In this document: positions 56,206 to 64,000 of the stretch, in pieces
Position numbering within the stretch: the first letter of the stretch is position 1
Layout of the letters: the number at the start of each line of letters is the position of its first letter
Assembly: GCA_023014485.1 (NCBI GenBank)
Contig: JAJOZX010001729.1
Span: forward strand, 496,001-560,000
From: Bathynomus jamesi
Taxonomy: Eukaryota > Arthropoda > Malacostraca > Isopoda > Cirolanidae
DNA length: 64,000 nt
Reading direction: 5' to 3'
Position numbers and translations under genes: made by a program
The notes under the pieces: generated by a model
The model's database searches: none
What the model was told of the DNA's origin: nothing
What the model saw: the letters and a program-made list of their open reading frames with translations, nothing else

Positions 56206-56862
56206 ATATATATTTTGTTTGTTTGTGTGTACGCTTTAACTCTTTCCACAAGCAGGAACCTCGCTTGTTATGTAAAATATGAAGGTTAAATATATAAAAA
56301 TGGTGATATAATAAATAAATGGGAATCGATGTTTTCATAGATTTCCTTGTAATTGACTCCCTCCTTCACTAGTGATAAAAGTTCGACCAAATACTGGACA
56401 GGAAGAAATAAACAGTTCTTTTTATCATCATAATATTACAATATGTCTGCCAATCGTTTTCCTCTTGACCTAAACAAGAATTAAAATTATAATCTTTCCT
56501 GAATTAATTCGTTAAATAATTTCGTGTGTGTGTGTGTAAACCTTTGTTTAGTTAAAATTTAGTTTCAAAGAAGAAAAGTAACAAGTGAGAAAACAATGTT
56601 AATAAAGATGATACGAATTACAAAGCCCAATGGGCTTAATGACGTCACAGACAAAGGCGGATAATCCTTGTTTTGCCATCTTGTACACTTTCCTTTGTCC
56701 CGTTGCTCGTTTACGTCTTTGTTGGAATAATAATAATGATAATAGTAATAAGAATAATCCGTAGTTCTTTGCTGAAACTCTTATGATATGAAGTCAATGT
56801 CCTGCTGTATTGTTAGACGAGTGTTCCAAATTTTGATCTTTTGTACTTTATTTGCCCTAAAA
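56206..56862. other. AT-rich DNA, no gene recognised
   Basis: A short (TG)n lies at 56524-56537. No coding signal. Confidence 0.6.
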
Positions 56863-56870
56863 AAAAACTG

Positions 56871-57322
56871 GGGTCAATCCCAGAATAGGCACCTGATGTA
56901 CCTCAATCCCAGATGAAGCACCTGCGTTCAACCTCAATCCCAGAATAGGCACCTTGCAAGGAATTAAATAAAAAAAACCTGATGATTACAAAATTTATTG
57001 TTTATACAAAGTTTATTACAAATGTAATAAAGGCAAAGTTAAATCGAATAATATTATTAATAAAATATTAAATGTGAAAATCAGGTAAAAATCAAACTGG
57101 TAAGAATAGCAAAACTACAAAAAAGCAGAAGATATAGCAAAAGATTAGGTTAGGTTAGGTTAGAGTTGATTTTTTCAAATATTGATAAAAACAATGAAAT
57201 TATATCTCTAAAAACTGTTTATATTTTTTTCTCCTCAATCCCAGATTAAGCACCTGTGTTTTGCCTCAATCCCAGATTAAGCACCTAAAAATGATTTCAG
57301 GTGCCTATTCTGGGATTGATCC
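56871..57322. mobile_element. foldback MITE, GGRTCAATCCCAG end, 8-bp TSD
   Basis: Ends GGGTCAATCCCAGAATAGGC (left) and complement GGATCAATCCCAGAATAGGC (right), with exact duplication AAAAACTG (56863-56870, 57323-57330). Inside both ends, ~27-38-bp units built on cctcaatcccag..taagcacctg are repeated in tandem. A gattaggttaggttaggtta tract lies at about 57145-57164. No coding capacity. Confidence 0.92.
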
Positions 57323-57418
57323 AAAAACTGTACTATTTTCTACGTATTTATTTATTAATTTTTCTTCTGGTAAAAATAAATATTACAATTATTAAAATAA
57401 TTTTAAAAGACTATACAA

Positions 57419-57640
57419 TTGTTAATTGGACTAAGGAACACGAGCGGTGCAACAGCAGTGGATATCTTTAAAAGAAGACTAGACGCCCGCCTCAGAACAA
57501 TTCTGGATGAGTCGGGAGTATCTGGCTACGCGAAGTGGAGAGCGCGAGAAACTGATTTTTTACTTCACCAGGCCAACTCAAGAGTCCGTGAAGTGAGGAA
57601 TCTTCGCACGGAACATCAGAAAGTTTGAAATAAATGAAAA
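57419..57640 (+). mobile_element. LINE 3' tail fragment
   Basis: Aligns with 55975-56190: ctaaggaacacgag, cttcaccaggccaact and tcgcacggaacat are conserved in order. One open frame, FKRRLDARLRTILDE, shows the C-terminal residues of ORF2. It is the third copy of this tail in the window. Confidence 0.78.
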
Positions 57641-57644
57641 AGGA

Positions 57645-57998
57645 TACTGTATTAATATTTTTTCCTGTTTAAATTTGGACCTTACGCTTTAAGCATTGCT
57701 GGGCTCTCAGACTAATTATAAAATAAAACGAGCATTTCATACACTATATATGAAGTTATGGCTGGACTATGTAGCTATTATTGCGTAATATATATATATA
57801 CTGTATATACATTATGATTAGTTATTATTAACATAATTTTTTCGAGTAAAACATACTTCAAAGGCAGTCATGATTATGTAATATATATTATATAAATATT
57901 ACGTTAATAATTATGATTATCATTACTTATAAGATAACACAAAGTTTACGTAAGGTAAGTTTTTCGGAGACGCAAACGAACTTAAAGTTGACATGAGG
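57645..57998. other. AT-rich DNA, no gene recognised
   Basis: Short TA run near 57788-57801; nothing else recognised. Confidence 0.6.
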
Positions 57999-58006
57999 AA
58001 TGAATT

Positions 58007-58208
58007 GGATCACCTGAAGATCAGGGCCCCCATGTATTCTTGTTTTTTGCTTTACAGTACCAAATATATATTAAATTAAATTGAATGTCTGGTTAGGTCA
58101 ACTGTACACCCTTGGCGATTGGTTAGGTTAAGTCGTGATATTTTCGTTAGTTTTAACGGAGATATCATTTGTTAATTGAGGCTGGGGCCCCTGATCTTCA
58201 GATGATCC
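58007..58208. mobile_element. foldback MITE, GGATCACCTG end, short copy
   Basis: Ends GGATCACCTGAAGATCAGGG and complement GGATCATCTGAAGATCAGGG. Duplication AATGAATT (57999-58006) / AATGAACT (58209-58216), one mismatch. The core is tctggttaggtcaactgtac, accctt, then gattggttaggttaagtcg and attttcgttagttt. Confidence 0.88.
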
Positions 58209-58216
58209 AATGAACT

Positions 58217-58594
58217 TTGTAAACAGTTTATATTAAATTTTGGTTATTATAATACTTGTGAAACCTACAATACTAAAAATTTGGTAAATACAACAGTTAA
58301 GACACGTTGACACGTTAAGAATTAAGACGAGTAATACAGTATTCACATTTAATCCCTAAATGCGTGGTACAATTTTAGTATTCCTTTATTATTTGAGCTT
58401 TCAAAGGCGTGGTTGAGTAAGTACAGAAATAGGCAATGCCTATTTATCCCTAACTTAGCTGATCTTACAGGACTCGGTGTTATGACGTGATCACGATATA
58501 ACCTTCATTAACCACCTTTTGTAAGAGTTCAATCATTATTTTTGGTACGTAGTGGACGAAGTTTAAGGCTGGAAGAATTCAAACTATTTGATTA
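58217..58594. other. spacer between two copies of the same MITE
   Basis: AT-rich, no gene recognised. Confidence 0.6.
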
Positions 58595-58602
58595 AATTAA
58601 CT

Positions 58603-58999
58603 GGATCACCTGAAGATCAGGGCCCCCAGCCTTCGTTAGTTAGCCTTATAAGGCTAACTAACGAAAATATCACAACTTAACCTAACCAATCGTTAGGTCA
58701 ACTGTACGCCCTTGACGATTGGTTAGGTTAGGTCGTAATATTTTTGTTAGTTAGCCTAGATTACCAACCTCTTTCTAACCAACCAACTTTTCTCTTTTTA
58801 ACATATTGCTTCCCAGTGTTAATCACTTTAACATATTGCTTCCCAGAAGGGATCACTTTAACATATTGCTTCCCGAATGCTTTTGGAAGCAATATGTTAA
58901 AGTGATCCGGTTAATTCGTTAGTCAAGTCGTTATTTTCGTTAGTTAGCCTTATAAGGCTAACTAACGAAGGCTGGGGGGCCCTAATTTTTAGGTGATCC
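58603..58999. mobile_element. foldback MITE, GGATCACCTG end, long copy with nested repeats
   Basis: Ends GGATCACCTGAAGATCAGGG and complement ggatcacctaaaaattaggg. The 8-bp duplication AATTAACT is exact (58595-58602, 59000-59007). Two perfect 30-bp palindromes with half-site cgttagttagcctta lie at 58634-58663 and 58938-58967. The shared core is at about 58676-58760. Between them (about 58795-58908) three tandem units of tcactttaacatattgcttc end in an inverted copy starting GGATCACTTTAACATATTGC, which looks like a further MITE end nested inside. Confidence 0.92.
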
Positions 59000-59077
59000 A
59001 ATTAACTGATAAAAGAATTATTTTGGGGGAAGTGGAGAAGTCAGTTTGGGATTCAATTATCCCTGGGAGTAATTTGT

Positions 59078-59080
<3 letters not shown>

Positions 59081-59114
<34 letters not shown>
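59081..59114. repeat. (CA)n microsatellite
   Basis: Seventeen perfect CA units. Confidence 0.97.
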
Positions 59115-59116
<2 letters not shown>

Positions 59117-60857
59117 TAAATTTAACATTCTTCCGTAATACGTGGCCAACACACTTTTGACAAATGCGCACGTGCCTACGTTTGAGTTTCTCAGCTGCTT
59201 TCGTGCGACGCACATGTAGCCGTATATTAAAAAATAAAATAAAAAACCCGGATTCATTGCAAGGTCCATATAAAATAATTTGGACTCGTTTGATGGAGTA
59301 GTCAATTCATATGAGGATGACTCTAATTAAACTCTTTTCAGTGGTTTAATACGTCCTTTTCGATCCATGTTAATGAGAATCAGAGACAAAAAAAATTTAA
59401 AATTAATTCGGAAGTCAATTCACAACAGATATTCCTTTTAGTAACACCTTTCGTTCAATCAGAACCTTAATTGCATTCGTTCACTAACATTCCTAGGCAA
59501 AATTCTGGGAACTAACATACGCTTACTTCCCTTAACTACGGAGCTATTCCTAAAACTGGTAAGTGAACATGACTTTGAAAAAGGAAGGAAATGTCTTAGC
59601 TAAAAACTGTACATCATTTCATTACGAAAATATGGTCATTGCACCCCGACTTGGATGTACGAGTATCTTAAAAGAAGTAAGTTAAACTAAAAATAACTAA
59701 ACAATTCGGTCAAAGGCTTAAAAAATGTCTCGCAAAGTTGCAGACTTAGTCTTAGGTTTTTGGTTTATTTCACCGCGCAGTCTACTGTAGACAGAGACTG
59801 ACACAAGTATCTTGAAACTTTACTCCACCTCCATGTGTGCATCACCCAGATCACCCCTATATTTCGCTCTCGCTTCCTAAAAAATATACACGTGTATTTG
59901 CGGGTGCCTGCATTCCAAATATATAGGCTCATTCGTAATTTTAAATGTTAATCAAGAGCAATGTTTAATGCACGTGAAAATACTTTGTTGTCAGCCCGAA
60001 TTCCACGTGTTTGGGACGTCGCATGTAAGTTGAGGGTTAAAAAGAGAAGTGAAGATCATGAACTCGGTAACAAACTATTCATTATACGAAAGGGTCTGTT
60101 AACTCTGTTTTCCTGTTTTTAGGAACAGGATTAGGAGCGTCTTTTGAGTCGCATTATTATTATTAATTTAACTGATGTTCTCGTATTAAAATGACTTAAA
60201 GTAGGAAATACTTTTATTCATGTTTAAGAAATACTTATGAAATATGTGCGCCAAAGCCGCCATTATTTTTCTGGCAACAATGATACGATGATTGATTGTC
60301 AGTTTTGGGTTAATGCAGTCAAGACGAGTGAAAATAGTCATGCAGTACATTGTCTAGAGACGGTGGTTGACCCAACACGAGGCTTGGGTAAGAAGACACG
60401 TGACTTTCATTCCGAACGAAATCAAAAGCAACTATATTACTGGAACTTGACTAAGGTCTCCTTAAACCGGTGAAGGTGGAATGATCGAACTAGAAGCGTA
60501 ATTAAAACTAACCTAATCTAACGATCTCGTATAATCTAACTAGGCCAAACGACTTCTCGTCGACGTGACATTTGTCGACAAGTTTTTATCAGTTAGACAA
60601 AATTATGTTAGGCTAAGGTTAATAGGGATGAGGAGATTTCTTGTGAATGAAGTGTCCATAGGCCTGAGAGTCTATTCATTGATTTTAGCGCATCAGTCAT
60701 TTTTCAAATAAAGAATGTAGAATTACAGCGATTTAATATACGATGGTTTATGGGGCTATGAATTATAATTGAAAATATACAAAGGATATAAAGGTAGAGC
60801 GTTTCTTTATCATAATATTCATTAGCAAGAAAGATTGCTTGCTTACGAGTATAGTTT
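59115..60857. other. no recognised gene or element
   Basis: This is the least repeat-like stretch of the right half. The 78-codon frame at 60237-60473 has no recognised motif. No splice-linked exons can be argued by eye. Confidence 0.5.
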
Positions 60858-60880
60858 ACATGTATATTCAGTAAACCCTT

Positions 60881-60930
<50 letters not shown>

Positions 60931-60949
60931 AAGGGTTTACTGAATATAC

Positions 60950-60953
<4 letters not shown>
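60858..60953. repeat. perfect inverted repeat around (TA)n
   Basis: Arms of about 28 bp (acatgtatattcagtaaacc, then ctttcac) flank roughly 40 bp of (TA)n, so the whole 96 bp is self-complementary. A second TA run follows at 60957-60984. Confidence 0.92.
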
Positions 60954-60984
<31 letters not shown>

Positions 60985-60990
<6 letters not shown>

Positions 60991-61716
60991 AGTTACGTTT
61001 GCCCCTATTTGATGCTATCTTTTGTATCACTTTCCTCCTACACGGAAGATAGCTACTACTTCGTTATAGGAGACGTTTTGGGGGGTTCAATTTAATTTAG
61101 GTTACGTTATGACAAACCTAACCTAAAGAAAAACTGGTTGCGTAAAATCCTGAGATAGCATGAAGTAGTTGTAATTTGATTTCGAGTTTTTTAATTAAAA
61201 TCTTAACGCGAGGGAAATTCGAAAAAATACTTATTATATAAAAAGGTAAAAAAAGCGCATTCTCGAAACTTAATGAAAACATTCGCTTCCTTAACGCAAG
61301 TGATTAAAAATTTGAAAAAATAAAAGGCATCACATGTAAGAACTAATGTAATTTTAATGACTACCGACGAAAATGTAGGAGGAATTTGGCCATTTAGGAA
61401 TATATAATTATGTGTGTGTGTTGTGTGTGTTTTTGCAATACAAACTAACGAAAATTGCATAAAGCTGAATACGGATATAGATATCCTTTGGACGAGACTA
61501 ACAAGGAGCATCGTTGCTTTCAGTGGTGATGAACCACGTACGGAAGCCTCGACAATGGAAGCCTCGACAATACTTTGCTCCTATATTTATTTGGCAATGC
61601 TGCTGCGAGTTGCTCGTACCCTGAAATGGATGTATGTGCGGAATGGTGCTCTATGTGAAAAAATGTTTAACTCTTCATACTTCCACTTGAACTATGAATG
61701 CATCCATTAATAAATA

Positions 61717-61722
<6 letters not shown>
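60985..61722. other. no gene recognised
   Basis: Includes a ttaggttacgttatgacaaa tract followed by cctaacctaaa near 61098-61125. The 98-codon frame at 61414-61710 begins in a TG microsatellite and has no family resemblance. Confidence 0.5.
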
Positions 61723-61778
<56 letters not shown>

Positions 61779-61788
61779 TATATATATA
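61723..61788. repeat. (TA)n microsatellite
   Basis: TA run with one AA interruption; it borders the hairpin at 61788-61833. Confidence 0.95.
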
Positions 61789-61833
61789 TGTAAAGAACGA
61801 CGCTTGTGTAGAAGCAAGCGTCGTTCTTTACAT
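61788..61833. repeat. perfect 18-19-bp hairpin with 8-nt loop
   Basis: Left arm tgtaaagaacgacgcttg, loop tgtagaag, right arm exactly complementary. GC-richer than its surroundings and flanked by TA-rich DNA. Too short for a canonical pre-miRNA; most likely a foldback remnant. Confidence 0.85.
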
Positions 61834-61864
61834 TAATTATACTGTGTGTTGTTTGCAGTTAAAG

Positions 61865-61896
<32 letters not shown>

Positions 61897-62375
61897 ATTA
61901 CTCGAGAAAACAAAACTAATTGTTTGTTGGGAGTTGTGATTAGTGCATAGTTTTATTTCAACATGGCACTCTAGTGCCAAGATAGAAATTCTTGTCTGAC
62001 GAAGAAAGACATCGATCAACTCGTATTCAGAATAAATGTGTATTTGTGTAAATGTCATTTAAACATGATATTTACTCCATTTTCCCCCCAAACTGTGAAG
62101 CTATTTTAAGCAAATATGTATCCTTGTTTTTATGCGAATTCCATATGTATATAAAATAATTTATTCTAATTTACGAATTCATATTTTACGACGAAGAATA
62201 TTCGCATCGATTTAGTTGCTTTGCGTGTAGCGTGTATGCAAATGATTGTAATCGAAGGTCTGCTTCTTAACACACGTGGACAATAAAAATTTTAAGAAAA
62301 AAATATTTTTAAAGAAAATATCACTAAAACTTTAAACATTTATTTTAAAGTTACCCTGGCAAATGTTAACTAACG

Positions 62376-62380
<5 letters not shown>
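61834..62380. other. AT-rich DNA with (TA)n, no gene recognised
   Basis: A (TA)n run lies at about 61867-61893. Nothing else recognised. Confidence 0.6.

Positions 62381-62415
<35 letters not shown>
62381..62415. repeat. (GT)n microsatellite
   Basis: Seventeen GT units. Confidence 0.97.
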
Positions 62416-62416
<1 letters not shown>

Positions 62417-63040
62417 AAAACCTGGCTTCATTACACCAAACCATTCGGTTTAATCTCCTTGGCAACACGAGGAATTGCCTAATACCTTCAGCCATTCACG
62501 ATTCAATTTACTGAATTGAAGCACGAATCCTTTCTTGATTATTTCCTTCTTCCTTATTTGTTTATTTATTTCCTTTATCATTGTTTTTCTTTTATTATTT
62601 GTATACCTTATTTTTGTAGCTTTTAAAAGCTTCCATTTATTTATTAGTTGTTTTTATTTACGTACCGTAAATATGGCGTATTGCGAGTTGTTTTTTAGTG
62701 TAGAGATGTATTGCAGTTTCGATTGGGTACATTTTTTCTTAATTATACCTTCTGTATTTGTTCTTTATTGGATGTCTGCCCATTAGTGCGTTTGTTTTAC
62801 GTGTCTGGGTTTTTATTTCTGGTTATGTTTAATTAAATTTCGGTGAAGCCAAAAATTGTAAAAGGTCAATTGAAATAAATATAAATATATTTTTCAAGGC
62901 CATATTGCATAAACCTCTGTTGAGAAGGAAATCTTTTGTTTCCAGAAACCAATTTTTTAACTGATTAGAACTACTTCTAATACAGGGCTACGTCATTGCC
63001 AGTTTCTCATTTTCCCATTTCTTGGGCGCGGAATGGGAGT
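62416..63040. other. no gene recognised
   Basis: The hydrophobic 83-codon frame at 62535-62786 is explained by T-rich composition; no conserved pattern is visible. Confidence 0.55.
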
Positions 63041-63170
63041 GACGGTGAGTGAGAGTAAACCTGTAGCGACTCCTGGTTGGGATCCAACGTAAAGCTGTAG
63101 GTCCCCTCCCTCGTGTGACGTTTACCATTACAAAGGGGGTTAAACAACCTTAAACATTATAATCATTACT
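63041..63170 (+). repeat. SINE-like fragment
   Basis: Shares aa(a)g(c/t)tgtaggt(c/t)ccctcc, the following gtgacg-type block and a gttaaaca block with the fragment at 657-845. The B-box region here is ctggttgggatccaacg, one step from consensus. Confidence 0.5.
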
Positions 63171-63680
63171 GTCACTGAAGAGACAGAAACAGACAAGGTC
63201 GTTTATTATTTTACTAATAAATGAAGGGTCACATTTACTAAATGGCGTAATTAACACATTGAATTATCGGCTCATTTATTATATTATTATATTTATTATA
63301 ACATATAATTTATTATATTTATTGTTACATATTATTTATTATATTTATTATTATTACATATAATTTTAAACTAATTTTAATCTAAAAATTATGTAATTTT
63401 TCTAACTTTTTTATATAAAATTAAGTAAAATAATTTGATTACGATCAGATACGTTTAAAAACACCCAACACAAATTAAATCTAACCTTGTAGGATTGGAC
63501 CCTATATACACGACTAATAATATAAATAATTAAAAAAAAAACATATTGTCTGGAAAATGTCTTTTTTTATTAAAATACATTCAAACTTTTCTAAAAAAAA
63601 GCAAAATCTTCAGGGTAAATGGTAAAATTGTCACAGAAAGCGAAATTTCATATTTAAAAGTATTCTTCCGCAGCTGGTGA
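63171..63680. other. very AT-rich DNA with a TTATTATATT repeat
   Basis: Loose tandem units of tattatatttattattac-type sequence at about 63270-63365, then A- and T-rich unique DNA. Confidence 0.6.
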
Positions 63681-63760
63681 AATGAGCCAAAGTTGGCACT
63701 CAGTGGCACTGAATTCCCTCATTAGATGGGTTCGAATTCCTACCGTGTTTCTTGTACCAA
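63681..63760 (+). repeat. tRNA-like SINE head fragment
   Basis: B box GGTTCGAATTCCTACC at about 63729-63744 with an agttggcactcagtggca segment upstream. Downstream a possible tail with aataaacag. Confidence 0.4.
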
Positions 63761-63862
63761 TAAACAGTAGTAATTGTTAAGATTACCTTATTTTAAAACT
63801 TATTAAAATTTTCTAATTAAGAACGACTTTTCTGGATTGAAGTGTTATTGGGGCTCATTATA

Positions 63863-64000
63863 CAGGGTAGTGCGGAAAATATTTCAAGTTTTAAGAAGCT
63901 GTATTTTGTATCACACGAGTCACCATAATGAACGATACATGGTTTGAAAAAAGAAATGTGTAAGTTTTTATAAAGTTAATCACACGTTCAGTCCACTCTA
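63863..64000. mobile_element. left end of a mariner-like element, cut by the window edge
   Basis: After TA at 63861-63862 the sequence CAGGGTAGTGCGGAAAATAT has the CAGGGT start shared by the mariner termini of this window. The partner terminus lies outside the window. Confidence 0.45.

Noticed and set aside
27166..61125. TTAGG-like tracts as interstitial telomeres
   Set aside because: Tracts are at most three to four units, often degenerate, and mostly lie inside MITE cores, so they are not telomere insertions.
62535..62786. Hydrophobic 83-codon frame as a membrane protein
   Set aside because: The hydrophobicity follows from T-rich DNA; no conserved pattern or start context.
657..63760. tRNA genes at the B-box-containing segments
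   Set aside because: B boxes are good, but acceptor and anticodon stems do not close and the same flanking text repeats, which fits SINEs.
1..64000. CRISPR array, rRNA, operons or prokaryotic features
   Set aside because: Introns, SINEs, LINEs and microsatellites mark eukaryotic DNA; no regularly spaced repeat-spacer pattern exists.

Overview
This is a window of animal nuclear DNA made almost wholly of nested and decayed transposable elements. I found no host protein-coding gene that I can defend. The composition is AT-rich, with many (TA)n, (CA)n and (TC)n runs, tRNA-like SINEs and short TTAGG-type pentamer tracts. That pentamer is the arthropod telomere unit, so an arthropod is the best guess, and the element mix would suit a decapod crustacean. 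That is inference; no host gene confirms it.

Layout, left to right. 1-7.5 kb: AT-rich DNA and a CR1/L2-like LINE (copy 1) split by a D-x42-D mariner deletion derivative. 7.5-12.2 kb: a Penelope-like element (RT plus GIY-YIG) split by a hAT element that itself holds a second hAT and a hAT MITE. 12.2-15.1 kb: a nearly complete D-x41-D mariner and a BED/hAT remnant, both set in (TA)n. 16.1-22.6 kb: a four-level nest, mariner > divergent hAT-like element > small hAT > probable LTR with primer-binding site. 23.1-26.8 kb: a complete ZMYM1-type hAT with a recognisable intron. 27-37 kb: MITEs, SINEs and LINE scraps. 38-40.5 kb: LINE copy 2, which keeps the empty target site of the mariner in copy 1. 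42-56 kb: an almost continuous train of elements: HTH-only mariner derivative, Tc1, a hAT-type element carrying a 5.3 kb Academ transposon (DDE-like core, XPG/FEN1-like nuclease, CXC domain), a DD37D mariner, and a LINE with CCCH zinc fingers in ORF1. 56.8-59 kb: foldback MITEs. 59-64 kb: microsatellites, palindromes, SINE-like pieces and one mariner terminus cut by the window edge.

Every long coding region carries stops or frameshifts, so autonomous activity looks lost. Exact target-site duplications nevertheless let most insertions be placed and ordered.

The most unusual signal is a group of foldback MITEs (36094-36233, 41486-41819, 56871-57322, 58007-58208, 58603-58999). They share 8-bp duplications, ends beginning GG (mostly GGATC) and a GGTTAGG-containing core, but their hairpin arms are unrelated between members.
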